Assembly: GCF_019320115.1 (NCBI RefSeq) | Contig: NC_089587.1 | Span: 88,864,939 to 88,928,938 of the forward strand | Reading direction: 5' to 3' | Length of the DNA: 64,000 nt | Source of the DNA: Miscanthus floridulus | Lineage: Eukaryota; Streptophyta; Magnoliopsida; Poales; Poaceae | Shown here: in pieces, positions 23,001-35,900 of the stretch | Layout of the letters: each line of letters begins with the position of its first letter | How positions within the stretch are numbered: position 1 is the stretch's first letter | Program-made: the position numbers and the translations under genes | Notes under the pieces: model-generated | The model's input: only the letters and a program-made list of their open reading frames with translations | Database searches by the model: none | Told to the model about the DNA's origin: nothing

Positions 23001-23304
23001 ACTGTATCTGAACCAAAAGTGTGTGTGTGGCTTTAAAACTATTTGCTTCTGCTATTTCAGTTTGAACTTAGGTTGTAATAACTTTATGTTCTAAACTCTG
23101 ATGTATCCAACTGTCATTGCGAATTTTATGTAGCATGGGACGGTGATTGCTAAACTTGTACGATCTTGGTTTGTATGTCGATTGGTTTGAAATCCTTCAT
23201 GGTTTCACGGACTACCGGGTTATACGGGCTTAAGTTTGCTAAATTATCTGCTTCGGCGGAAGATTTCCTTACTTAATCTCGTATAATTGGTCAGTTCTGT
23301 TACA
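20070..23304 (+). repeat. 5'-truncated LTR of a related chromovirus
   Basis: It begins abruptly with a GC-rich island (20070-20700) like the one inside the previous LTR and then follows the same layout to an end at CAGTTCTGTTACA. About 600 bp of LTR start are missing exactly where the previous LTR ends, as expected if that chromovirus inserted here. No primer-binding site follows 23304, so it is a 3' or solo LTR. The two LTRs are diverged, so they come from different subfamilies or old copies. Confidence 0.6.
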
Positions 23305-24802
23305 GTACCTACTACAAGAGACATGTGGCACAACCCAAACACAAGGAGATGAGAGTCCAGATGGGGAGAATGAGGATACGATGAATACCATTCGTAGTAG
23401 AATAGTTGATGCTTTGGTTAGGACGAGAGGGAGATAATGATGTGGACCATATGTTAATGTTGGACATTTATATGAACCATATATCTTTTGTCAAATGTTA
23501 TCTTTGTATTAATGTGGACAATATGGTAATGGTAATGGTGGTTGCAAAATTTATATAAAAAATTATCTTTCTAAAATGCTAATTTACATATGATTAAGTG
23601 AACAACAGAGTGTTTTACGATTAATTTGCATATCAACAGTCCCTCGTACCTTCCTAGGGCATTATAGACCTTTCTTGCCAAACCTACTGTCTCATAGCTG
23701 TTTCAACCAAACGGCTTTCGGCTTTCTCACAATAGCTTTTTCACAGCTCATAGCCCACAACAGCTTTTTCTAAAAAGTCTAGTTAACTATAGAAAAAAGC
23801 ATTTTTATAGGTGGTTTAGTTTGCCGAACGCTTGTAAAAAATAGAGAGCATTTCTAAAGATGGCTGGAAAAAGCCTAGCCATCACTTAAAATAGATTTTT
23901 AGAGACAAGCTGACTTAAGAAAGCATTTAAATAAGGATTTTAACAGACAACCTATTCAGCAGGCTTGAATTGGCTAGCTAGAGCTGGTGTTGAACTAGCC
24001 AGCCAAGCAGCTGCTTCCAGCGCCAGCCAGCCCCCAGTCAATTCAAATTGGTTGAATAGCCATTTTAAATTTAAACTCTTCTCCTCAACCAATTTTAGTT
24101 CTCTAAGTCCAACAAAACTACCAAACACTGACAAAAAAGTATGTAGCCATGGCCATTAATTTTAAACTATAACTTAGGTTCCAACGTGCACTGACACTAG
24201 TAAGATACTTATAAAGACGATCGAATCAACTAATGAACTACACTTGTATTAATCATTTCTCATGGTTTTTCAGTCCTCCTTGCATTGAAATCCAACTTGT
24301 TCTTTAGCCTCAACTAAGAACATCTTCCTGCCTTCTACAAACTCCTAACAAATGAACAAAGAATCATTAGTAATGGTCCAATCAAAGACAAAAGTCAATA
24401 ACACTACAATGAACAAGGAGCAAAGAATTTTCTTTGATTCAAAGCAACAGATACATACAAAACAATCAAAAATCAAAAGAAGGCATCCAAGTTGTGTCAT
24501 CCAGTTCTCGACCCCTACTATACATCTTCTAAGCAGGCATAACAACAGCCTATACAAAGGAAGTAACAGTAGGCCAATAATTATGTCTGCCTAAGTGTTG
24601 TTCACAGCTCAAATATAACAAAGAAGTAAAAGTATAATGTGCATGCCTTAAACAAGAATAATGGACTGCTGCCACCAGAAATAGAATTTCATAGCTCAAA
24701 TAAAACATAAGGAGATGGATGTACAAATGAAGGTGCTCAAATTAAAGTAAGGACAATCTAGTAACACCAATTGCCAATATAGAAGCTAAAAGGATCTAAC
24801 AA
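23305..24802. other. AT-rich DNA without recognised gene
   Basis: A short open stretch near 23365-23437 (ENEDTMNTIRSRIVDAL) could be the end of an unknown gene. The run at 23650-24150 has the look of a decayed MITE (AACCAAACGGC, CACAGCTCATAG) but no TIR or target duplication that I could match. The rest shows nothing. Confidence 0.4.
23951..24061. repeat. Imperfect palindrome of about 110 bp
   Basis: Arms beginning CTATTCAGCAGGCTTGAATTG pair imperfectly with the end of the segment; the centre is the perfect palindrome AAGCAGCTGCTT. This is typical of a small fold-back or MITE remnant. Confidence 0.55.
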
Positions 24803-26445
24803 TGCCTAGAGGGGGGGTGAATAGACGTATCTAAAAATTAACTGCAAATGCTAAGTTCAAATTTGTCAGTCAATGTTGAAAGTCCCGGCGTTTGGGTTGG
24901 AACTCCCGACGTCGTCAGAAGTTACGGCACAAACGTCAGCAGTCCCGGTGCCTGCGTGAACTACAAAAGAAGTGCCAAATTTAACTTTGCAGATAAATAA
25001 TCTTACAACCCCACTTCCTTGTGGTTTGGTGAAGAGGATGGGTCACTCCCTTAACGCCGTAATTACTCCAAACCATAGATAGAGTCCAAACCCTAAAATG
25101 AAGTTCAAGAGAGAGACAAACAAATACAAGTAATCTCTAGCAATCAGAACAAAAAGCACATGCAACACAAGGATTTATCCCGAGGATCGGCAACCCCACA
25201 AAGGTGCTCCTACGTCCTCATTGTTGAGGTGACCACAAAGGTCAGAGTCTATTCCACCTCCTTGCCTCTCTCAAAGCGACCACAAAGGTCACTTGAGCTT
25301 TCCACTAAGAAATCAATAATACAAACTTTTCAAGGCTCTTTCACAAGATGGAAGCTCTTGGGCAACGCCTAGCTAGCTAGGGGCAAAGCCCCAAGAGTAA
25401 TAGATGCAAAATCAACCGGCTTGATGAAGAAATCAAATGCTCAAGCTTTCTAAAGTGATTCTCTCACTTAATCCACTCTCCTTTCACTCAAAACCCTAGG
25501 AGAATCGAAGATTGGAGCAAAGGGGGGAGGAGAGGGGGGCCTTTGTTGCTTGGGAGCTGTTGAGTACAAAGGTGGTGAGCTGTGAGTGAGTCCGTAATGG
25601 TTAGAAGTGAAGAGAGGGCTATTTATACTCTAAGTAGAAATCTAACCGTTCAGATCTATGTCGGAAGTTCCAACGTAGATCTTGGGACTTTCGACATTAA
25701 TAGAAAAGCACTGTTCACATAGGCTTAGAAGTCCACGCTTGCAAGTCAATGTCGGAACTCCCAACAAACATCGAGACTTCCGATGGTTGGGACTCCCGAC
25801 GTACGTTGGGACTTCCAGCGTGCGTAGACAGCCAACCAGCCAGTAACGCTACAGGTGTCGGAACTCCCAACATGGGTCGGGACTTCCGACGGGTGCAGAG
25901 AACCGGCCAACAGAACTGTAGGTGTCGGGACTTCCAACTTGGGTCGAAACTTTCGACTGTTGGGAGTTTCGACTCATGTCGGGACTTCTGACACCACAAT
26001 CACCGTGCAGGCTAAGTGACTAGGCGTCAGGACTTTTGGCATGAGTCATGACTTCCGACGGTCAGGAGTTTCGGCTTATGTCGGGACTTCCGACACCGAT
26101 AGTCATAGAAAAATATTCTATGTGCTCATGGAGTGCTAGAGTGTCTCTCTTTTGATTTTATTTATATGCTTGAGCACTCTATCTTCCTCAAACCAACTAA
26201 GTTTGCATCCCTCTTTATAGTGCGGCGGGTCCAAAACTCAAAAACAAAAAGAAAACCTTTGGAGAGCGTTTGAGTTCATCCACCTTTTCAACTTTAAGAA
26301 TTGAGGGATACCATTTCATCTTTATCAACTCTTTAAATCTTTCATGGGACTAATAGCTGCGACATATCTCATTAAGATCATATTAGTCCCTAATTTGGAT
26401 GTCATCAATACACCAAAACCAACATAGGGGGCAAATGCACTTTCA
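24803..26445 (-). repeat. 3' LTR of the Sirevirus-like element, 1643 bp
   Basis: On plus it runs from TGCCTAGAGGGGGG to ATGCACTTTCA, with the polypurine tract two bases beyond. It contains a cluster of GTCGGGACTTCCGAC-like motifs at about 25660-26100. A second, diverged LTR of the same kind lies at 52949-54227. Confidence 0.75.
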
Positions 26446-26447
26446 AT

Positions 26448-26459
26448 CTCCCCCTTTTT
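26448..26459 (-). other. Polypurine tract of the Sirevirus-like element
   Basis: Minus strand AAAAAGGGGGAG, two bases upstream of the LTR. This strong G/A tract fixes the element's orientation. From here to 27041 there is only AT-rich 3' spacer. Confidence 0.75.
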
Positions 26460-27041
26460 GGTAATTGGTGACAACCAACTTAGGCTTTTATAAGAATAAA
26501 ACAATTTAAAGCTTTTGAAACCCAAAATTTATAAAGAGCTCCCCTTGATGTATGCATGTATTTGAATTTCAATTAGAATCGTCTATACATGATTTGCATA
26601 CATCAAGACAAAAGCTTCCCCTAAATTGTGCAACCCGTGGGGTGCAACAAGGGTTTGTGAACAAATAGATATCCGTGAAAAAATGCAATATGACATGTTA
26701 TTTCACACAACAAGTAAAAAAGAGAATATGATGGCCAAGATTTCAAGGTAAAAACTCAAAGCATCACATGGCCATCCAAAACACATCCACCATCACAAGT
26801 AGAGACAAGCACAAGCTAATAAGATAGAAAGAAAACCCTTACTTATCCTACAATCATTCATCACAAACACATATAATTAGATGTCCATCACAAGCTAGCC
26901 ACCACATGACTTAGTGCATACAAGCTAAAAGATTTAAAGTATCGAAAGTAAATAACAACTAACTTATTACTAGATATCAAAGCCTAACACTCCCCCTTTG
27001 TCAACAAGTGCCAAAAGGGGTAGGCCGCATGAAAAAAACAA

Positions 27042-28790
27042 CTACTCATCCTCGTAGTCATCATCCTCATCTTGGTCACCATCATCATCACCTCCATCGT
27101 CGTCGTCATCATCATCATCCTCTATGTATTCCTCATCCTCTTCGGTCGCCTTGCCCTTGCCATGAGGGTGAGAAGTCGCATCAACTTCATATGCCGCACA
27201 AGCCTCATCATATAGAGCCAACGGATCATGGGGAGGCACAAACGGTGGCGAAGGAGAAGACATAATGCTTGTGTGCTGTTCCAACTGATAGAGCCTCTCT
27301 TGCATATCATGTTCACATTGAGCACTAGCACAACACCATCCAAACATGTATGTCATGAGGAACTTGAACTTTTTGGGCTTCTTACCGGAGGAGGAAGAAG
27401 AGAGAGGCTTGGCACTAGAAGAGCGAGTAGCAACAGGAGGTGGTGATGCACCACGACGAGAGCAAGAACCCGAAACACCTTTTCCTTTGGCTTTGGCTGC
27501 AACACCTTTCTCCCTTAGTTCTTTAGTAGCAGTGATTGATGTCTTATTGGAGATCTTGATGAGGTTGTGCTGAGTGTCTATGGGAAACCAGATGCTAGAC
27601 ACTTGCTCAATCACATGCATAATGTATGGTGCATAGGGAAGATGCTTCACCGGATCCTCAGTAGCATCATGTATCTTGTTCCAAATGTACCAACTAATGG
27701 AAAATTTCTAAAAATCATCTCCAAATCGCTAAAGCACCTTCTAAGAATCATCACAAAGGAAGGTGGAGTCACCTCGCTTTGGATACAAGATCTATCTTAG
27801 AATGTTATTGAGGACATAGTAATAGGGCTTTAGATATATTGTCTATCCATCAACTATATGTCCATCAAGATACATATGTTGGTACTCCTCCAAAGCCACA
27901 TCCTAATACTCAGTCAATTTAGGTGCAGTGTGGTCGGCTTGACTCAAACCAAGAAGGCGAGAGAAAGTAATGAAATCCACCTTATAATGCTTGCCTTCTG
28001 TGGTCCAATGAACAATGCCAATAGCACCAGTAGGGTCTCGCTCATGATGATAGGAAGCATAAAACTAACAAATAAGCTCATTGTTCCAATGCTTCCTGAA
28101 TTCCAGCAAGTAGGACAACCCCATTGAGCATATATCATGAACCATCTGCTCTAGCTCGGGCTCCTTGAACTTACCAAGAGAGTATGCATCAATGCACTTC
28201 ATCTGAAGGACCAGTGGCTCCCTCTTCTTCAAAAACTTCAGATAGAGAATGGAATAATAAAAGTCATAATCAAACGGGTGCCAGAAGCGATACTCAAGCC
28301 AGAGATCCTTCTCATCTTCATCATAAAGGTTTCTTCCCCTCATGGACCTGATGTCCTTAACCCGGTGATGGTAGTCAACTGGTAGAGGAGTCCAACCACT
28401 AGTAGGATTAGGAGCCATGGCAGGCTCCCGCATGATTAGCGAAACGCCCGAGAAGGGAACAAGCTCAGTGATGAAGCTCAGGCCGTGAGTCAGGGTGCGA
28501 ACTAGTGGAGCACTAATGGTGTGATCAGCATGCTCAAGAGCTTCTTCTTTAGCATCAACAATTGGAACATCCCCAACAAAGGCCGGAGTAGGAGGAGGAG
28601 CGGCAATAGATGATGCTTGATCATCATGGCGATGGGTAGCACAGGAACCACCACCAGCAGCATGGGGACCACCAGTAGCAGCACGGGGATATGCCGCTTT
28701 GGGGTGGCCAGATAGCTTGGGGACATCAGCATGGTCCTAATTCTTCTTGGACCTCTTCTCCTTGTGATGCTATGGACTGACACCATCCAT
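27042..28790 (-). pseudogene. env-like / 'putative plant transposon protein' gene of the Sirevirus-like element
   Basis: One frame of 583 codons runs from ATG at 28790 to 27042. The N-terminal 110 codons are Ala/His/Pro-rich. A globular domain follows, with LWLEYRFWHPFDYDFYYSI, YHHERDPTGAIGIVHWTTEG and HLPYAPYIMHVIEQV, similar to a protein domain found next to many grass retroelements. The tail is low-complexity and ends in a long Asp/Glu run. Around ten in-frame TAG/TGA codons interrupt it, without frameshift. In Sireviruses the gene after pol is called env-like because of its position; I see no signal peptide or membrane segment, so an envelope role is not supported here. Confidence 0.65.
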
Positions 28791-29589
28791 GACTATAGAA
28801 AACACAGAGGGAAACTAAGAAACAAGACAACGAGAAGCGAATGAACATCGAGAAGTGAAGAAACATGAATGGAGTGTTCACCATCGGGTTGGGAGTCCCA
28901 ACCGTTACTAAGAGTTCCGACAGTTGGGAGTTCCAGCTAACGTCGGGAGTTCCGACGGTCGGAACCTTTGACGGTCGCCGACACTTCTGATGCACATGGT
29001 GATCATCCCATTCATGGGGCTTCAAATCGTGACACACATTCATACAAGGAGGATAGAGGAGTAGAGAGGGAGAAAGAATAGAGGCAAATCACAAGGTACA
29101 TTGTATTATGGTTAGGGTGCCATGGTAGTACCTTGAATCGAGGAAAGAGGATGAAGAAAGACTAAATCCACAGACCACAAATGAATCGACAAGCACCCGC
29201 ACCAACACGAACGGAATCCCCACCACCGAGCCAAGGAAGAAGATTGAAGCATGGGCGGTGGAAAGGAGCGAAGAGATTAGAACAACTGGCAGGACCCCCA
29301 GCGGCGCAACTGGAAGGGATGGGGCCAGAACTCCTAGTGGCCCAGAGCAGGCCAGAACCGTGGGCAGGCGGGCAGGGCGTGACGTGGCGGCACGAGGAGA
29401 AGCGAGGGCGGCACGAGGAAGGGTGTGGGCAGCGCGAGGAGAAGTGAGGGTGATGGGAGTTTGGGGAGGAAGAAAATAACCACATTAAATGGAGGTAATT
29501 GTTTATACATATGTCCATATACGCTTTCACTTGTATTATTTGTGGTGATTAAGTAAATATCTATCAACTTATTTACAAATAGCTGGTCA
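28791..29589. other. Spacer between Sirevirus remnant and Helitron
   Basis: 28890-28985 repeats the GTCGGGAGTTCCGAC-like motif of the Sirevirus LTR. 29180-29470 is a GC-rich patch with open frames on both strands but no recognisable product. No Helitron 5' end could be fixed. Confidence 0.4.
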
Positions 29590-29599
29590 GACAACATCA

Positions 29600-31640
29600 A
29601 ATTCACAAGCGCAAGTTGATGAACGTGCACAGCGTAAAAGGCAATGAGAAAAAGCATGACATGCAGCAATGACTCAAGAAGAAAGGGATGAAAAAAATAA
29701 AAAACATAGATAAAAGTATCTTCTAAGAAAGGCGAAAACTACACTAGCTGCTAGGTCGAGAGGTCCACCACATTCCGATTTTCCATTTCTGAATTCAATA
29801 TTACCATTTTTTAGTTTATTTAATGTATAGTGATGTATATGTTGTAAATGTATATACATTGAGCTAAAAGTTTTGTGCAAATTAGGAAAAAATTAGATGG
29901 ACTAAAACTTTGAAAATCAAGAAAAGTTTTTTTTTGTTGTGTATGAATGATACCACCTACTTGCATCAGTCATTGGTTTGCTTATTTGTTGTATAATTAT
30001 GTTGTACTAGTTAGAGTTGAATCAACCACGAAAAACACTGATGGCTATGAAGATAGTGACTGGCTACATCGAAATAACTCATACGAACTCATGCAGATTG
30101 ATAAAGATAACACATGTACCATTTTGGTTTCTTTTGTTCCTAATACTATTTTTTGTTGTGTTTGTATGATGTCGAGGCCAAGGTTAATATCATGTTATTA
30201 TATATATGTAGATGACTACTCCGATAGATGTACAGATCAAAGTGGCATAATTGACTTGACTGACGCATCACCTGATCTAAACCTAGGTTCATTGTTTTTT
30301 CATTAATGTTATCTATTTGAGAAGAAAAAATATAGTGGGCAACCCAAATGTCGTTCATGACAATGTAATAAGGAATTAATGTTCTTGCAATATGTGCCCT
30401 TCTATAATTTATTTGAGACCGTACTTTTTATCAATATATAGGTGCTACAAATGCATCCAATTCCATCGACAATATTGTCATGTGTCCAAAAGAGCGTAAG
30501 CGTGACCTAGATAGAACACGACGGGCTGCACTGTCTCGTAAACAAAAGGAGCTAATAAACCAGAGGCGGCATGACTTGTATGCGGTAAAAATGATGTAAG
30601 AAAACTACAAATGACTCCACAAGAGAAGAAGGAGAAGTGAAAAGAGATGAAGAAAAACTATAACAGGATGGTGAGAGAACACCGAGCCAACAATTTGCAT
30701 CCGGACTCATTAGCCATGGAGAGCCATCACTTTAACCCTCAGCTTATTTTCCCTTCTTCACCTCAATCTCCTAAAATGCCTTCACACGATATGAAAATAC
30801 ACGAATCGAGGGCACAACTATTGACATTGCGCCATATGTAGTTCAAAATCTAGAAGTCCAAACCCCTTAAATGGCTATGGCACAGACCATACATAGGCAT
30901 CGAGTGACCACTAGAGAGAGAAATGCCCTTCTATCCCGTCGCAATCGGGCTTTTGAAGCAAACATTGGAAGAAGGGCTAGAGGGTGTGCGGATGGAAAGT
31001 GCAATGATTCGAACGACATGACTCAACCGAGTGTGGTTTACAATGGTAATTAGCCTTGATTAGTATATATTGTCGGTACTTTCACCTTCGCTCTTCTATT
31101 AAAAAAAACTCATACCTTTTGTTACTATAGGTGGTGTCACCCAGGAAACTCTAGTTCCACCACCTAATAATTGCACAAGTACACAGACACAACCGTCTAT
31201 AGTTGATGGTACCTCTTCAATGCCTCCAAACAGTGCACAAGCTCATACGTTAGACTCTATGGTCGAGGATGGTATTTTCTTTACTAAATTTATCCTTTTT
31301 TTGTTTTTTGTATGCCATTATGTTTCTCTCATCATATATGTGGCCGTGTTGCACATACTATGATGAGGATGTCATATTTGAGGAGGACGAGGAAGACGAT
31401 GAGGCGTACTTTTTCGCCGAACAAGGTACATCGTGCAATAGTCAAAACATTCTTTCACAAACTTTCTTTCAATGCGTAACACATCAACATTTTGTCAAAA
31501 GACGACGAGGAGGGAACCGACGTCGAGCACAATCTTGACATGGATGAGGAAGATAATAGTGAGCCTGATGTCTTGGATCCATACGATAGGGTTTACGCTA
31601 ATGTCCCATCAGAGTCGCACATGCTACCGTCGGTGCTAAA
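29600..31640 (+). pseudogene. Helitron N-terminal coding region with small introns
   Basis: Basic segments such as MTQEERDEKNKKHR (from about 29668) and RTRRAALSRKQKELINQRR (about 30514) resemble the repeated arginine/glutamine-rich leader of plant Helitron proteins. Between them are AT-rich gaps. Likely GT-AG introns include one from about 31048 to 31130 and one from about 31271 to 31360. A DEDVIFEEDEEDDEAYF acidic block lies near 31362. Several stops are present. Exon limits are approximate. Confidence 0.45.
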
Positions 31641-32476
31641 CTACGAGCACTGCAACGCAAAGAAATTCAAGGGTGAACCACCTGGATTCTATTGTTAGGG
31701 TGGAAAGATTCATCTTTCAACTCCTGAGACACCACTAGAGCTCATGAGGTTGTGGTCAAGCTCGGACGCTGATGCTATGCACTTTCATGCAAACATCAGA
31801 TATTTCAACGACCACTTCTCAGTACTGCCACCTAGATTATGTGACCACTAACATGCGAATCTGTGGTGTCTACACATTCCATGCCCATGGCCAGATTTTC
31901 CATAACATACGATCATTTGGTAAAGAGGATGGTGTCAAAAAGAGACACCTCAAGCTTTATTTTTATGACGATGATCCATCCCTCGAGCATCAGATGAGCA
32001 AGTGCCGTGAGCAATCAACCCAAAAAGATAGAGAAGTTGTAGAGCAATTGGTTAGTATCTTTAATGGGAATCCCTACTCTCAACAACTAAGGAGTATGGG
32101 ACATGTTGAAAACCTCAAGGATTACCAGGTCGAGTTGAACCTTCACCAGTGGCTTGACCAGAGAACATATAACGTGCCATTGACATCAGAGGTGGCCGCC
32201 GTCTGGGTTGAGGGGAGTGAGCGTCATGGCCAATTTGAGCATAGTGTTCTCCTACAAGGGAAGGATCAGTCAATACACGACATCTGCTCATATAATGCAT
32301 GGTACGACCCACTATTATACTCGGTGTTCTTTCCAATGGGTGAACTCGGGTGGCACAACTGCATTCCAAAAGTGGGTGTGACTATGGCTCAAGTTGATCG
32401 AGCTCGAGCAATCCACAAAAAGCGTGCTGAGAATGGTGACGATGATGATGGAGGTAACTTGAACTCTTTTCAATAA
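31640..32476 (+). pseudogene. Helitron-like N domain of RepHel
   Basis: Key segments: YTFHAHGQIFHNIRSFG, HLKLYFYDDDPSLEHQMSKC, LTSEVAAVWVEGSERHGQF and YDPLLYSVFFPMGELGWH, in the usual order upstream of Rep. The early part (31640-31850) is split by a frameshift; from 31772 one frame is open for 234 codons. Coding seems to stop at a GT donor near 32453, with Rep resuming beyond 36600, so the LTR element sits in or beside an intron. Confidence 0.8.
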
Positions 32477-32529
32477 TGCAATATAAACTCTTTTCTATTA
32501 ATTCATGATATAAATTCGAACAATGTCTC

Positions 32530-32929
32530 TGTCGATGAAATATGGTCGGCAGTCCACCGAGGGGGGTACCCGTGGTAGTAGATTGTCGGTAGACGGTGCA
32601 TGTAATCAAGAACCAGATGGTGACACAAGGCATAGAGACAGCGATTTAGATAGGTTCGGGCCATCTGGTCGACGTAATACCCTACGTCCTGTGTCTTTGG
32701 TGTATTGTATTGAGATGTATACAGATTAACATGTCCTCTAGGGGACCCTTGTCTCTCCTTATATACTCCGAAGAGACAGGGTTACAAGTAAAGTATCCAA
32801 TTTGGTACTATTACAATATCTAGTACAACTTGTAATCTTGATGTGCATGCCTTGATCTTACGGGCCGGGCCACCTCGGATGGTGCGGCCCATGTACCATC
32901 TTGTGGTACCTGGGGGTATATCCCCCACA
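32530..32929 (-). repeat. 3' LTR of the LARD-like element, 400 bp
   Basis: TGTCGATGAAATATGG ... TATATCCCCCACA. It aligns with 36195-36594 with few substitutions and equal length. Confidence 0.9.
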
Positions 32930-35900
32930 GCTAGTCCCCGAGCGCCATGTATTCTAATGCGACACGCCGTTTCAACCTTCTCCGAACAGTGAGGCTTGAG
33001 TTCTTGACACCTCCGACCGCCGTTGTCGCCGGAGAAGTAGGTTGTCCGAAGAAAGTATGGTGCTCTTAAGAAGAAAGAAAAAGATTTCTATCTTGGGAAG
33101 TGTGCCCACTTGTATTTCTAAAAAGAAATGTAAGTGCATCTTGAAGCGTAGCGTCTTTGATCATCAGAGGCGTAGGGGTCAAAAAACAAACACATTCACC
33201 ACAAGGTGAAGTGTGCCCACTTAGTCCCCGAGCCTGGTAGTAGGTGACATAGGCACGTGGTGCCAGGGTCTAAAAAGAATTCCCAGTTAAGTTGAGAACC
33301 CAATTGTCGTACAGGCAATACGAGATGCACCGTCAGGTGCATCGTACCGATGTAGTCCCCGAGCTTGCTGGAAGGCGAGGTATGAGCCTTGTAGCAAGGT
33401 CTAAGTGATAAAAAATATCCCAACTATATGTGAGTTGCCAGTCGCATGTAGTCGAGACGCAAAGTCCCCGAGCCATGGTCGGAGAGTGGTCGAGGTAGTC
33501 CCCGAGCACAGGTTGAGGAGCGAGTGACAAAGTCCCCAAGCCATGGTCGGAGAGTGATCGAGGCAGTCCCCGAGCACAGGTCGAGGAGCGAGCGACAAAG
33601 TCCCCGAGCCGTGGTCGAAGAGTGATCGGGTCAATCCCTGAGCGTAGGTCAAGAAGCGAGCAACAAAGTCCCCGAGCCATGGTCGGAGAGTGGTCGAGGT
33701 AGTCCTCGAGCATAGGTCAAGGAGCGAGCGATGAAGTCCCCGAGCTGTGGTCGGAGAGTGCTCGGGGCAGTCCCTGAGCGTAGGTCAAGAAGCGAGCGAC
33801 GAAGTCCCCGAGCATAGCTCAAAATTACTGCAATATAAATATGTAGAATGGTAGTACATGATGTACAAAATAATAAATTATGGAGAAAAAATCAGCGATG
33901 AAGAAATAACGCTTAGCAGTCATTTGCAAATGAGCATGATGTGATAAAGCAGTTGGTGCTTTGTAAACATCAGTGTTAATATGAAGTTTGTGTTTATACT
34001 TAATATAAACCGCCCGACCAGTTAGTATGTAGCTGAGTCTCCAGATCTAGTTAGCCCGTTAACCATAACGCGGGGCATGGAGCCCGTGCACGTGTAGGAA
34101 GAACAAAGTGTTGCTAAGGAGCCGCTGCCGACCACCCATAACGTAGAGGGCAGACGCTTGTGCACGTGTAGGGAGGAGCCAGAGATAGGGCCTTTTCTGG
34201 AGACATCGAGCGTCAACATGACTGGTCGATGATTTGCATTAAGTATAGCTGTATGTTATATTTAAGATGGTATACATGGACAAATGTTATTTGAAGAATA
34301 ATCATGACAAGGATGTTGTGGAGAAACATCGTAATGAAAATTGTATTAAATATAAATATTAGAAGTGTACTTATCTTTGAATAGAAATCTGGTCGATGGC
34401 GATAAAGTTGTCCGGTCCTCGAGCTTTTGGACCTGTCGTCCTGACAGTGGTCGCGGTTGTCGTAGCGCCATTCTTCATGGCGGTCATCATTGCGTCAAAG
34501 CATAGGGGTCGAAGCTCAGTGGAGTTGCTCGAGGCGTGGTCGATGTGGTCTGGTGGTCGGAGCTTGGCAGAGCCGCTTGGCTGGTCGACGTGGTTCGTGG
34601 TCGACGTGAGCTCAGGGGAGCCGCTCGGGACGTGATCAACGTGGTCCGTGGTCGACGTGGCTCGACGCGGCTCGCTCAGCGGCTCGCTTGGCTTGACATG
34701 GCTCACTAGATGGCTCGGCGTGGCACGCCTCTGGCTGAGACCGCTCGCTGTTGGAGTCATCGTGTTTGGCTCCATGATGATGGATACGTGCAAGTAGACC
34801 TCACATGTAGTTGCTTTGCTTCCTTTTGTGTAGATGTATATACGTATATACATGCTACGTATCTTGTTAACTTTGCATGGCTTGGGTAGATCACGCGTCC
34901 TTGCTGATGTGTTGCGATCGTCGTGCACTCGGTCGAGATTCTCCTCTTTGGCAGGCATCGATACTTGTGGTGGCGATCAGTCATCATGCAAGTCCGAGCA
35001 GATCGGAGTAGGATTCTTCTACACGTGCGGCTCTGTGTGTCATCGAAACCTGGTAGTCGGTACCTCAAGACGGGTGAAGTAGGGCCCATCCGGACAAGGC
35101 TAGAGTCACGCCCTCGAATACGGGATGCCGCCGCATGCCTGAGGTGCTGCTATGAGTTGCACTTAGGCACATCAGGATTTGATCATCATGGTCCGGCGAA
35201 GGACGTCATCACGAGACCGCGAGTTACCATTGGCGCCATTGGTTGGTTGATGCATGATTTGGCATATCAACATTGGCCAAAGCTTGGTGTTTCGGCGGTG
35301 GGAGCCACAACGAGCTGTCAATGAGGGAGTGCCGTCGATGTGGATCGATGAGTCACCGCCGTGGCCCGACGATTGCCGCTATTTGGTGCCTCTCGATCCG
35401 GGTTGACATCGAGTCTTTAAGGGCGTAGACAAGCAAGGAAATTAGTATACATGTATACGCACTCCATTGTTGCATGGCCCATAACTATGCATGCATGTGG
35501 ACATGCAAGTCTCAGATATGCTGAATATTTTTAGCTAGCATGGCCGATTGACCCCGTCGAGGCTTTGATGGTGGCCACGCGGCACATAGATGGATTTCTT
35601 CCGGCTTCGCTGTGAGACTCTTGATCGAATCTGGCACAGGCTGCTGCGGTTGTCGCTAGGTGCAGCTGTGGTTGACGACGAGGCCACCGCCAGTTGTCGA
35701 CGATGAGAGGGACAACTAAGTTCCTACCAACAATATCCGTGCAGATATCTGGCGATGTACGCATATTGTTGAATATTAAGGAAAACAAATTGACTTAGCT
35801 GTCTTTGAAGATCTGATGCGTCGATGGTTGACTCCGATCTGGTGCATGGCTATGATGCCTGGGCCCATCGTGCGGCCAGAGCATGACTCTGTAGATTGAA

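Larger units (their letters stand above)
24803..28990 (-). mobile_element. Sirevirus-like Ty1/Copia element, 3' end only
   Basis: Read on the minus strand: an env-like gene (28790-27042), a spacer, a polypurine tract (26459-26448) and the 3' LTR (26445-24803). The opening TGAAAGTGC, the AAAAAGGGGGAG tract and the terminal CACCCCCCCTCTAGGCA are what I associate with grass Sireviruses. Gag and pol are missing; the element is cut off somewhere between 28990 and 29550, where Helitron-type coding starts. Confidence 0.65.

Noticed and set aside
25660..26100. NF-kappa-B-like sites (GGGACTTCC) in the Sirevirus LTR
   Set aside because: Plants have no NF-kappa-B; the resemblance is coincidental, so only the repeat cluster is reported.
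29162..29530. Gene in the GC-rich patch before the Helitron
   Set aside because: Frames on both strands, Ser/Pro/Cys-rich, no motif.
33461..33820. CRISPR-like regular repeat
   Set aside because: Units are contiguous 68-bp repeats with no unique spacers, inside a plant LTR element. The same applies to 42269-42710.
34371..34958. Protein of about 195 residues inside the LARD-like element
   Set aside because: Low-complexity, repeat-derived (TTDHVDH-like blocks) and unsupported by any domain.
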